From: CAZWRN01 sp964636275
GTDB taxonomy: Bacteria; Patescibacteriota; Microgenomatia; Daviesbacterales; UBA10151
Assembly (NCBI GenBank): GCA_964636275.1
Contig: CAZWRN010000004.1
Location: forward strand, 1-64,000
Direction of reading: 5' to 3'
DNA: 64,000 nucleotides
A program made the translations under genes and the position numbers. The notes beneath the pieces were generated by a model. It had not been told where the DNA came from. It ran no database searches and saw only the letters and a list, made by a program, of their open reading frames with translations. Below, in pieces: positions 35,626 to 43,534 of the stretch; position 1 is the stretch's first letter, and each line of letters opens with the position of its first letter.

Positions 35626-36630
35626 ATGTCAAAGACAGCCCTCATAATTGGAGTTACTTCTCAAGATGGTTCCTATTTAGCCGATCTTTTACTGACCAAA
35701 GATTATAAAGTTGTTGGAACGCTCAGACGCACCACCAACTATTATCATCCAAACATTTCTCATTTGTTGGGTAAAATTACTATTGAAGCTGCTGATTTAA
35801 CTGATTCCACTTCTTTGGAAGAGGTCATCAAAAAACATCAGCCAGATGAAATCTACAATATTGCCGCTCAGTCTGTTCCAGCCGATTCCTGGTCACATCC
35901 TTATTACACCGGTGAAGTTACCGGTTTGGGTATCGTCCGGGTCATGGAAGCTGCCAGACAATTTGCCCCTCATGCCAAAATCTACCAAGCCACTTCGCGA
36001 GAAGTATTTGGCAATATTGAACAAGAATCTGCCACCGAAGAAACACCCTTGGATGCTAACAATCCTTATGGCATCGCCAAAGCCTATGCTCATATGATGA
36101 TGCGATGCTATCGGGAGTCCTACGATATGTTTACCTGTGGCGGCTTTTTGTTTAATCACGAATCCCCTCGCCGTTCAATGCATTTTGTCACCAGAAAAAT
36201 CTCGGCCGGCGTGGCCTGTATTAAAAATGGGGTTAAAAATCCCCCACTCAACGAACTTGGTGAACCTCTGGTAGATGCCAATGGTAAACTGCACCTGGGC
36301 ATGCTTGATGCTAAAAGAGACTGGGGCTATGCCAAAGAATACGTCGAAGCGATGTGGCTGATGTTGCAACAAGACAAACCACAAGATTTTGTGATCGGTA
36401 CCAATTCTGGACATTCAGTTAGAGAGTTTTGCGAAATAGCCTTTGCACAAGTAGGATTAAACTGGGAAGATCACGTCATCTCCAATCAAAAGCTAATGCG
36501 TCCAACCGAAATCAAAGAGCTCAATGGTGATGCTTCTAAAGCCAAACAAATCCTCGGCTGGGAACCAAAAGTATCCTTTGAAGAATTAGTCAAAATCATG
36601 GTCGACGCCGATCTTGAACGCTTCAAATGA
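35626..36630 (+). CDS. gmd: GDP-mannose 4,6-dehydratase
   Basis: 334 residues, extended SDR. GVTSQDGSYLADLLL is the Gmd cofactor loop; TLRRTTNYYHPNI, IYNIAAQSVPADSW, NPYGIAKAYAHMMM (Y and K of the triad), FLFNHESPRRS and KRDWGYAKEYVEAMW are diagnostic. The active-site segment reads QATSREVFG where the family usually has QASTSELYG, so an Arg replaces Ser next to the catalytic Glu. A short insertion (NGVKNPPLNELGEPLVDAN) precedes the RDWG motif. It makes GDP-4-keto-6-deoxymannose, feeding Rmd. It ends in TGA. Confidence 0.9.
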   Translation: MSKTALIIGVTSQDGSYLADLLLTKDYKVVGTLRRTTNYYHPNISHLLGKITIEAADLTDSTSLEEVIKKHQPDEIYNIAAQSVPADSWSHPYYTGEVTGLGIVRVMEAARQFAPHAKIYQATSREVFGNIEQESATEETPLDANNPYGIAKAYAHMMMRCYRESYDMFTCGGFLFNHESPRRSMHFVTRKISAGVACIKNGVKNPPLNELGEPLVDANGKLHLGMLDAKRDWGYAKEYVEAMWLMLQQDKPQDFVIGTNSGHSVREFCEIAFAQVGLNWEDHVISNQKLMRPTEIKELNGDASKAKQILGWEPKVSFEELVKIMVDADLERFK

Positions 36631-36674
36631 CATAGTATATACTTCATATATACGTAATATATATCACGTATTTA
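36631..36674. terminator. A+T-rich palindromic gap between convergent genes
   Basis: ATACGT (36650-36655) and ACGTAT (36666-36671) can pair across an AATATATATC loop, with TTTATC after it. It is a weak candidate for a two-way terminator between gmd and rmlD. Confidence 0.3.
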
Positions 36675-37553
36675 TCATCTGATCTGCTTGAGAAATTCTG
36701 AGATTCCTTCTTTATTTGACTTCAAAATATCAGTACCAAAACGTTGTTCAAACTTTTTGATCGACATCCAGCTGTGATGCGGTCTGGGAGCTTTTCTTCC
36801 GGCATTAAATTCAGCAAAAGACACCGGCATGATCTTGGAACTGTCTAATCCTGCCTGTCTGGCTACTTCTTTAGCAAAGTCAAAAGGAGTAATACTATCT
36901 GCTGAAGCCACCTGCCAGATTCCACCAGCTTTTTCTTCAATGATCTTAGCAAATGCTCGGACAGCAAAATCAACAAATACTGGAGTGATCTGCTGATCTT
37001 TGATTGATTTAATCTCTTTACCCTCTTTTAAAGAGTCGAGAAAAAACCTGGCAAAATCTTTGCGTTTTTCAAAGACAGCTGAATACGGCATTTCCGGACG
37101 GACAATTGAAAAATCGGAATCAACTCCCAATACAAATTCCTCGGCCCAGCGTTTGGTTTTTCCGTACCAATTGATCGGATTTGTCTGATCTTCTTCAGTA
37201 TACGGAGCATCAATTTTTTCCCCATCAAAGACATAATCAGTTGAAACATGAACAAAATGTTTACCAGTCTTTTGGCATTCTTGAGCCAATGTTTGAGGCA
37301 CCACAGAATTGAGCTTGTATACATTCCCCTCTTTATCGCCCTCTTCATCCTGGCAATTATCTACATTGGTGATAGCTACTAAATTGATTACAACTTCAGC
37401 GTCAGAATTGGCAAGGTAACTAGCAATCTCTTGTTGGTTTAGCAAATCCAAATCGTTGTGAGAGGGAGAGTCAACTTCAAACTGGTCTTTTGTCAGATCA
37501 ATAAACCGCGAACCAACCAGACCACTGCCACCTAAAACCAATATTTTTTTCAT
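36675..37553 (-). CDS. rmlD: dTDP-4-dehydrorhamnose reductase family protein
   Basis: 292 residues, extended SDR. ILVLGGSGLVGSRF gives the NADPH loop; HVSTDYVFDGE and Y-x3-K in NWYGKTKRWAEE are the RmlD catalytic signature; APRPHHSWMS near residue 262 is the C-terminal substrate loop. It catalyses the last step of dTDP-L-rhamnose synthesis. Its start overlaps the stop of rmlC by 1 nt, closing the rmlA-B-C-D order on the minus strand. Confidence 0.85.
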   Translation of the reverse strand: MKKILVLGGSGLVGSRFIDLTKDQFEVDSPSHNDLDLLNQQEIASYLANSDAEVVINLVAITNVDNCQDEEGDKEGNVYKLNSVVPQTLAQECQKTGKHFVHVSTDYVFDGEKIDAPYTEEDQTNPINWYGKTKRWAEEFVLGVDSDFSIVRPEMPYSAVFEKRKDFARFFLDSLKEGKEIKSIKDQQITPVFVDFAVRAFAKIIEEKAGGIWQVASADSITPFDFAKEVARQAGLDSSKIMPVSFAEFNAGRKAPRPHHSWMSIKKFEQRFGTDILKSNKEGISEFLKQIR

Positions 37554-38086
37554 TAAAGGGATTCTTTATACTCCTTGAGAGTTGGATTTTTTTGGTCTTT
37601 GTCTGACAAAATAGGATCTGCCACCGGCCATTCAATACCTATTTCCGGATCATTCCACATGACACCTTTTTCAGCTCCTGCTTGATAATATTCATTAACC
37701 TGATATTCATAGACAGCTTCCTCTGACAATATCAAATACGAATTACCGATCCCGGCTGGCATAAAAACTTTCACCCGATTGTTATCCCCAATCTCTAAAG
37801 AGATATGTTTACCAAAAGTAGGTGAATCTTTTCGCAGATCTACCAAAGCAATAAAAGCCCGGCCATAGGGCACGTATATCATCTTATCCCAGGGAGCAAT
37901 GTGAATCCCTCGCAAAACACCCTTTTTGGAAAAAGCATGATTTTCCTGGACATGCACCCAGGATTTTCCTAAAGCCTCTTCAAACTCGTTGCGTCGCCAT
38001 GGTTCACGGAAAAAACCACGGTCATCACCAAAAGTTTGACCACCTTCAATTATTAGAATACCTGGAATATCGGTTGTTTTAATCAT
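37553..38086 (-). CDS. rmlC: dTDP-4-dehydrorhamnose 3,5-epimerase-like protein
   Basis: 177 residues, cupin fold. DRGFFREPWRRNEFEEALG, HAFSKKGVLRGIHIAPWDKMIYVPYG, LVDLRKDSPTFGKHISLEI and WNDPEIGIEWPV follow the RmlC pattern, keeping the His after RG and the late Asp of the catalytic dyad. The usual 'P-x-G-F-A-H-G-F' turn reads PAGIGNSYLIL, so a normally conserved His is absent, and the Gln-rich pyrophosphate loop is altered. It may be a divergent epimerase. The gene overlaps rmlB by 8 nt. Confidence 0.75.
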   Translation of the reverse strand: MIKTTDIPGILIIEGGQTFGDDRGFFREPWRRNEFEEALGKSWVHVQENHAFSKKGVLRGIHIAPWDKMIYVPYGRAFIALVDLRKDSPTFGKHISLEIGDNNRVKVFMPAGIGNSYLILSEEAVYEYQVNEYYQAGAEKGVMWNDPEIGIEWPVADPILSDKDQKNPTLKEYKESL

Positions 38087-39095
38087 TTTTATCTTCCAAA
38101 GATGCCCGCTGGGCTGAAGGATCTATATTGGGTCGTCCTTCTTTGAGTGGTCTCCACCACCAGTCATTGTCTTTAAACCAATCAACAGTAATCTTCATCC
38201 ATTCTTCAAAGTTATGCTTGGGCTCCCATCCTAAAGCTCGCAGCTTTGATGAATCTATCGCATAACGAAAATCATGACCCAAACGGTCAGGGATATATTC
38301 GATCATTGATTCATCCTTACCAAGCATTTCCAAAATCATTTTTGTTACTTCCAGATTGGTCCGGGATTCACCAGACACGCAATAGGTCTCTCCTTCAACA
38401 CCTTTTTGCAACACCAGATCTATCGCCCTGGCATGATCTTCTACATACAGCCACTCCCGAATATTTTCACCTTTACCCATTAGAGGCACTTTCTGATCAG
38501 TTAAAAGGTTGGTAATAAAGCGGGGTATTAGCTTTTCCGGGTCATGATATGGTCCAAAGTTGTTGGCACAGTTAGTAATGGTGATCGGAAGACCATATGT
38601 TTCGGAATACGCTCTAACTAAATGATCGGAACCAGCTTTTGAAGCTGAATACGGAGTGCGTGGATCGTATTTGGTATTTTCATCAAATGGCGGATCTTCA
38701 TGAGTCAGTGAACCAAAGACTTCATCAGTGGATACATGGTGAAAACGTTTGACTTTATTTTTAACAGCTTGTTGCAGTAAGACGCCGGTGCCTAAAACAT
38801 TGGTTTTAACAAAAGCCATCGGATCTAAAATAGATCGATCAACATGTGACTCAGCCGCAAAATGGACTACGACATCGACACCATTCATTGCTTCTGCTAC
38901 ATCGTTTGGATTCGTGATATCCCCTTTGATAAATTTGTAGTTTGGATTGTCAGCGATATCTTTGAGGGACTCCAAATGACCAGCATATGTCAGAGCGTCC
39001 ATATTGACGACCTGATCTTCAGGATGTTCTTTCAGCCAATATCTAACAAAATTTGAACCAATAAAACCAGCTCCGCCGGTAACAAGTAATTTCAT
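38079..39095 (-). CDS. rmlB: dTDP-glucose 4,6-dehydratase
   Basis: 338 residues starting MKLLVTGGAGFIGSNFVRYW (NAD loop). VHFAAESHVDRSI, HVSTDEVFGSL (Thr-Asp-Glu active site), Y-x3-K in PYSASKAGSDHLVRAY and NCANNFGPYHDPEKLIP are diagnostic. It makes dTDP-4-keto-6-deoxyglucose, the second step to dTDP-L-rhamnose. The ATG is the last triplet before the 100-N gap, so the upstream region is unknown. The apparent joining to rmlA in one frame is an artefact of translating the Ns. Confidence 0.93.
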   Translation of the reverse strand: MKLLVTGGAGFIGSNFVRYWLKEHPEDQVVNMDALTYAGHLESLKDIADNPNYKFIKGDITNPNDVAEAMNGVDVVVHFAAESHVDRSILDPMAFVKTNVLGTGVLLQQAVKNKVKRFHHVSTDEVFGSLTHEDPPFDENTKYDPRTPYSASKAGSDHLVRAYSETYGLPITITNCANNFGPYHDPEKLIPRFITNLLTDQKVPLMGKGENIREWLYVEDHARAIDLVLQKGVEGETYCVSGESRTNLEVTKMILEMLGKDESMIEYIPDRLGHDFRYAIDSSKLRALGWEPKHNFEEWMKITVDWFKDNDWWWRPLKEGRPNIDPSAQRASLEDKND

Positions 39096-39195
39096 NNNNN
39101 NNNNNNNNNNNNNNNNNNNNNNNNNNNNNNNNNNNNNNNNNNNNNNNNNNNNNNNNNNNNNNNNNNNNNNNNNNNNNNNNNNNNNNNNNNNNNNN
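39096..39195. other. Assembly gap, exactly 100 N
   Basis: The round number marks a scaffold join of unknown true length. It lies between the 3' end of rmlA and the start of rmlB, so adjacency of the two is inferred by the assembler, although the operon order is biologically sensible. Confidence 0.98.
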
Positions 39196-40049
39196 TCTAA
39201 AGCCATCAGGTATTTGCCATACCCGCTTTTAAGCAGTCCTTCGGCCAACTTATGCAACTGTTCTTTATTTATAAACCTCTTTCGATAGGCGATCTCTTCA
39301 ATACAACCGATCTTCATCCCCTGCCTTTCCTCTATCACCTGAACAAACTGGGATGCCTGCATCATACTAGCAAATGTACCAGTGTCAAGCCAGGCGGTAC
39401 CGCGATCCAACAAACTGACCTTTAATTTACCCATTTTGCGATATTCATCCAAAACCGATGTGATTTCAATCTCCCCACGGGGACTTGGCTCAACATTCTT
39501 AGCTATTTCAACCACCTGGTTATCAAAAAAATAGAGTCCAGCGTTGGCATAGTTTGATTTTGGATTTTCTGGTTTTTCCTCAATTGAGATTACATTCATA
39601 TCCTGGTCAAATTCATAAACTCCATATCGCTCCGGATCTGTTACTCTAGCCGCAAAACCAATTCCTCCATCAACATGCAAAAATTGAGCCAATTGATCAC
39701 CCATTTCAGAACCATAAAAGATGTTGTCACCTAAAATCATGGCTACTTTATCTTTACCGATAAAATCTGCTCCGACAATAAAAGCATCAGCAAGACCTCG
39801 GGGAGAATCCTGGATTTTATATTCAAACTTACACCCCAACTGAGAACCATCACCCAAAAGCTGCTGGAATCGAGGCATATCGACCGGTGTAGATATGATC
39901 AAAATTTCTTTGATCCCTGCCAACATCAAAGTCGACAACGGATAGTAGATCATTGGCTTGTCATAAATAGGCATCAGCTGCTTACTGATAGCCTTGGTGA
40001 TTGGATATAGTCGGGTACCAGACCCGCCAGCTAAAATAATGCCTTTCAT
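39196..40049 (-). CDS. rmlA: Glucose-1-phosphate thymidylyltransferase, 3' end lost in gap
   Basis: 284 residues are visible. MKGIILAGGSGTRLYPITKA is the nucleotide-binding loop; SKQLMPIYDKPMIYYPLSTL, GLADAFIVGADFIG, ILGDNIFYG, EEKPENPKSNYANAGLYFFDN and WLDTGTFASM are family motifs. The homotetrameric enzyme makes dTDP-glucose from dTTP and glucose-1-phosphate. Typical length is about 290, so only a few C-terminal residues are missing. There is no Shine-Dalgarno; an inverted repeat lies immediately upstream. Confidence 0.93.
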
Positions 40050-40050
40050 A

Positions 40051-40171
40051 GATTGAGGGTAGAAAATAGAGAATTGAAGATTGGGGTAGAAAATAGAGAA
40101 TTGAAGATAAATATGTCTATCTTCTAATTTCTATCATCAACTACTATCTTCCACCTTCAACAATCCATCTT
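40051..40171. repeat. Duplicated purine-rich arm plus pyrimidine-rich inverted arm
   Basis: Two direct copies of a 27-28-bp unit (GATTG...GGTAGAAAATAGAGAATTG, at 40051-40078 and 40079-40105) face an inverted, diverged partner (40116-40170: TATCTTCTAATTTC...CTACTATCTTCCACC, then CAACAATCCATCTTC). Confidence 0.7.
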
Positions 40172-40172
40172 C

Positions 40173-40430
40173 TTAACTAGCTACTCCTAAAATAATCAGA
40201 AATGCTAAACTTCCTACCAAAATATACTCAAAATAGGTGCGTAATGTCAAACTCTTATCCATAAAATGATGCAAATAAGATAAGCTAAAATATAAAATCA
40301 AAGTCACAGCTGCCAATTTGAGCTGGTATATATTGTTGTGCGGATGCAAAAAAGATAAAACCACAAAGCTAGCACAAACGGACAGAAAGAGGATATTAAT
40401 CACCTGCTGAGATATAAAATGTTTTTTCAT
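40173..40430 (-). CDS. Small membrane protein, 85 aa, unknown function
   Basis: Starts MKKHFISQQVINILFLSVC at 40430; the ATG lies 1 nt after the TAA of the CAP gene, which fixes this start over an upstream one. Three hydrophobic segments (about 12-30, 37-57 and 68-84) make it almost wholly membrane-embedded. I recognise no family. The close coupling to the CAP-domain gene suggests a shared envelope role, but that is inference. Confidence 0.55.
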   Translation of the reverse strand: MKKHFISQQVINILFLSVCASFVVLSFLHPHNNIYQLKLAAVTLILYFSLSYLHHFMDKSLTLRTYFEYILVGSLAFLIILGVAS

Positions 40431-40431
40431 A

Positions 40432-41352
40432 TTAATTTCCCATGACAAACATCACTGCTTGTTGAGTAATCTGGCCGGCTCCACTATTCCATAAAACACT
40501 CCCTGCTACAGACAACAGAGCTAAATGAGGCAAATGGCGACTAGCCAGACGATGAACCATCCGTCGTCGCAAAATATACAAATCCAAAGCTATCAACACC
40601 ACCAACAGTCCAATAATAGTCAGGCCTATGGTGCGGGAAATTGTTACGGGACCTAGATTGATATTGACCGGACCGGATTCACTACCAGCCACTAATACCT
40701 GCGCCCCTGGCTGTGTACCTACGCTAGCAGATGGAACAATCGAGGGAGATGGTATTGGCGGGGAATTATTTTTATCTGATAATGCTGCCAACATATCCTG
40801 GGAAGGCCGGCCAAACTCCTGTACCACCAGCACCGTTCTCTCTCCATTAATCATTCCTTCAGCCACCGCCATACCAATCTGCGTATAATGGGTGTTTATA
40901 ATATTGGCTTTATGCGTTGGCGATGCCATCCAGGCATCAACCACCTCAGGTGAAGTTTCAAAATTACGAGCTAAGTTCTCACCTGCATAGGAAAACTTAT
41001 ATCCAGCTCCCTGAATAAATCCCCAGGGGTCCTTACCCGATGGCGAATAATGGGCCCAATAATTTTCCTCAAACATATTTTGAGCTTTCGCGGCTGCAGC
41101 TGCATTTAACCGAGGATCTTCCTGCAAAGGTGGCAGACCCGCCTTGGCTCGCTCTTGATTGGTATGTGCAATCAGCTCAGACACAGACAAAGTACTAATA
41201 CCTAAAACTGCTGCTTGGCCTAAAGGGGTAGCTCTGATAACAAATTCAATCAGTAAAAAAAGCAAAATATAAACAGCAAACGCTTTAAAGGAGAGCAAAT
41301 GGGCTTTATCATGCGTATCGGGGTGGGGCAAAACCCAACGATGAAGCTTCAT
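40432..41352 (-). CDS. CAP-domain (SCP/PR-1-like) membrane protein
   Basis: 306 residues. A membrane helix at about 24-42 is followed by a CAP domain (about 57-190): HTNQERAKAGLPPLQEDPRL, FEENYWAHYSPSGKDPWGF, GYKFSYAGENLA, VVDAWMASPTHKANII and VLVVQEFG, keeping the His/Glu residues of the CAP cavity. A Pro/Ser linker (PPIPSPSIVPSASVG) leads to two further hydrophobic segments at about 230-252 and 275-300. Bacterial CAP proteins are extracellular and often wall-associated; the exact activity is unknown. TATACT lies 6 nt upstream of the ATG on minus. Confidence 0.8.
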   Translation of the reverse strand: MKLHRWVLPHPDTHDKAHLLSFKAFAVYILLFLLIEFVIRATPLGQAAVLGISTLSVSELIAHTNQERAKAGLPPLQEDPRLNAAAAAKAQNMFEENYWAHYSPSGKDPWGFIQGAGYKFSYAGENLARNFETSPEVVDAWMASPTHKANIINTHYTQIGMAVAEGMINGERTVLVVQEFGRPSQDMLAALSDKNNSPPIPSPSIVPSASVGTQPGAQVLVAGSESGPVNINLGPVTISRTIGLTIIGLLVVLIALDLYILRRRMVHRLASRHLPHLALLSVAGSVLWNSGAGQITQQAVMFVMGN

Positions 41353-41378
41353 TAAGTCAGTATATCACTGCTGCTATA

Positions 41379-41687
41379 TCAAGCTGAATATTTCAATTCA
41401 GTTTCCAATTTTTTCCCATTAACGGGGATTTGTAGTGCAAAAGCTAAACTATTTGCCACAGCCACCCCAACTCGTAAACCGGTATATGAACCCGGACCCG
41501 TAGCTACTTCTACCCCAGTCAGATCTTTCAGCTCAATTTCAGCCTCCTCGATTACCTTTTCTATCAGTCCAATCAGAGCCTGAGATCCAAATTTTTGCTG
41601 GCTCTCATGCCGATACTCCTGGCTATTTGTGCGTAATATCACAGCTATTTTATTGGCCTCTGATGTATTAATAGATAGAATATTCAT
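41379..41687 (-). CDS. tsaB: TsaB-like t6A synthesis protein, short form
   Basis: 102 residues from the ATG at 41687 (MNILSINTSEANKIAVIL...). GVEVATGPGSYTGLRVGVAVANSLAFAL is the conserved TsaB motif of the ASKHA fold; TsaB acts with TsaD and TsaE to make t6A37 in tRNA. E. coli TsaB has about 230 residues; here only the N-terminal lobe that contacts TsaD remains. TACAAT lies 7 nt upstream of this ATG, supporting it over an upstream TTG-like reading. tsaE is at 50761. Confidence 0.8.
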   Translation of the reverse strand: MNILSINTSEANKIAVILRTNSQEYRHESQQKFGSQALIGLIEKVIEEAEIELKDLTGVEVATGPGSYTGLRVGVAVANSLAFALQIPVNGKKLETELKYSA

Positions 41688-41755
41688 CAGTGCGATTGTA
41701 TCAAAAAAATTTAACAATTTAACAATTAACTAATATAAGGTAATATAAATTCGCC

Positions 41756-42838
41756 ATGAAATTCTTAAAATTACTCCGTTTCTGGAAACTACCCAAAAAA
41801 ATCTGGATTCCGCTTATTCTTTTACTGCCTGTGGCTTTGTATTGGGGGTTTAAACCAGAGACACCCAAAGAACAACCCCAAATAATTGAAGTAAAAAAGG
41901 CCGATATCCAATCAACTATTTCCGGATCAGGAACTCTGACCGGCGCCAATTCAGCTACCTTAAAGTTTCTTCAGGGAGGCAAACTCGCCTATATCAATGT
42001 TAAAGAGGGCGATCGAGTAAAAAAAGGTCAGGTGATTGCTGGCCTTGATACCAAAGAGTTGTCTATTACCTTGCAGCAAGCCAGAAACACCTATACCGCC
42101 AAAGATGCCACCGCCAAAAGAGCTGAAGATGAAGCCAAGGGCAATGATGATGATGAGACCTTTGAGCAAAAAGAAGACCGAGTCTTAGCTCAGGTAGATC
42201 GGGATAACGCCTATGATTCGATGAAAAAAGCTGAACGAGCTTTTGAAGATGCTGTCATTGTGTCCCCAATTGCTGGAATTGTCACCCAAGCTTCACCACT
42301 GGCTGGCCAAACAGTTACCGCAGCAGACACTATTGCCCAAATCGTTGACGAGTCAGCAATTTATTTTGACGCCGAAGTAGATGAAACAGATATCGGGCAG
42401 ATTAAGCCCAATATGATGGCAGAGGTGACTCTGGATGCCTATCCGGATCAAATATTCAAAGGTGTCGTGGAAAAAATAGTTCCCACCACCAAAACTACCG
42501 ACTCTGGCGCTACAGTAGTCATTGTCCAAATAAATCTCAACTCGCCAAATTTAACCTTTGTTAACGGTCTAAATGGCCAAACCGATATTATTACCAAAGA
42601 ATTAAACAATGTCTTAATAATTCCTCAGGAAGCTTTGATTGAAGAAGATATGGTTTATCTCAAAACAGGTGATACCTATCAAAAAGTCAAAGTGGAAACA
42701 GGACTTAGCTCAGCTGAAAGTATTGAGATCACTGCCGGACTCAGTGAAAATCAGCAAATTGTAACCAATCCAGCTTCTATCATCCCCCCTTCAAATAATC
42801 CAATTACAAAATTCATTCAATCTTTACAGAAAAAATAA
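41756..42838 (+). CDS. MacA-like periplasmic adaptor (HlyD/RND family membrane fusion protein)
   Basis: 360 residues. N-terminal anchor at about 14-33 (IWIPLILLLPVALYWGF); a split biotinyl-lipoyl domain (KLAYINVKEGDRVKKGQVIA and IVSPIAGIVTQASPLAGQTV) around a Lys/Glu-rich coiled-coil hairpin; then a beta-barrel (YFDAEVDETDIGQIKPNM) and a membrane-proximal domain. In Gram-negatives such adaptors link MacB to TolC; in monoderm-like bacteria they act with MacB-type exporters alone. It is encoded 6 nt upstream of the ATPase gene. TAATAT lies 9 nt before the ATG. Confidence 0.85.
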   Translation: MKFLKLLRFWKLPKKIWIPLILLLPVALYWGFKPETPKEQPQIIEVKKADIQSTISGSGTLTGANSATLKFLQGGKLAYINVKEGDRVKKGQVIAGLDTKELSITLQQARNTYTAKDATAKRAEDEAKGNDDDETFEQKEDRVLAQVDRDNAYDSMKKAERAFEDAVIVSPIAGIVTQASPLAGQTVTAADTIAQIVDESAIYFDAEVDETDIGQIKPNMMAEVTLDAYPDQIFKGVVEKIVPTTKTTDSGATVVIVQINLNSPNLTFVNGLNGQTDIITKELNNVLIIPQEALIEEDMVYLKTGDTYQKVKVETGLSSAESIEITAGLSENQQIVTNPASIIPPSNNPITKFIQSLQKK

Positions 42839-42844
42839 CCATGT

Positions 42845-43534
42845 ATGCTGATTCATTTGAAAAATATCAATAAAATCTACCAACTGGACGAGGATCTGAC
42901 ATTTCAAGCTCTCAAAGATATCAATTTGACCATCGATAAAGGTGATTTTGTGGCAATTGTTGGTCCTTCCGGATCTGGTAAATCCACCCTTATGAACCTG
43001 CTCGGTTTACTAGATCGCCCAACATCTGGAGAATACGAGCTGGATGGACACAATGTTGCCCAACTCAGCAACAATCATTTAGCAGAGCTACGTAATAAAA
43101 AAATCGGATTTGTTTTTCAGAGTTTCAATCTGTTGGCAAGAACCTCAGCTGTTGATAATGTCTCACTTCCCCTTATTTATGCTGGTATACCTCAAAATGA
43201 ACGTATATCTAAAGCTAAAAAAGCGCTTGACGCTGTCGGTCTGTCTGACAAATATGGCTCAAAACCCAACCAGCTCTCAGGCGGGCAGCAACAAAGAGTC
43301 GCCATAGCCAGGGCTATTGTGACCAATCCGGATATTATTTTAGCCGATGAACCAACCGGCAACCTTGATAGTAAAAGCGGAGCAGAAGCGATGGCTCTGT
43401 TGGAAAAACTACATCGTGATGGAAAAACAATTATTCTGATCACTCATGACTCTGTCACCGCCGCCCATGCCAAAAAGATAATCAGAGTCAAAGATGGTGA
43501 AATTACATCTGAGAAAGGCAAAGATACTAAATGA
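42845..43534 (+). CDS. ABC transporter ATP-binding protein, MacB/LolD type
   Basis: 229 residues. Walker A GPSGSGKST, Q-loop FVFQSFNLL, signature LSGGQQQRVAIARA, Walker B IILADEPTGNLD and the switch His in LITHD are all intact. The MacB/LolD class is shown by YQLDEDLTFQALKDINL and NLLARTSAVDNVSLPLIYAG. It powers the permease encoded next, whose start overlaps this stop by 4 nt (ATGA). Mechanotransmission rather than classical transport is the known mode for this class. Confidence 0.9.
   Translation: MLIHLKNINKIYQLDEDLTFQALKDINLTIDKGDFVAIVGPSGSGKSTLMNLLGLLDRPTSGEYELDGHNVAQLSNNHLAELRNKKIGFVFQSFNLLARTSAVDNVSLPLIYAGIPQNERISKAKKALDAVGLSDKYGSKPNQLSGGQQQRVAIARAIVTNPDIILADEPTGNLDSKSGAEAMALLEKLHRDGKTIILITHDSVTAAHAKKIIRVKDGEITSEKGKDTK

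Noticed and set aside
38079..40049. Single 656-residue ORF joining RmlA and RmlB
   Set aside because: The reading passes through exactly 100 N. The two parts are complete, independent enzymes with their own starts, so the fusion is an artefact of the gap.
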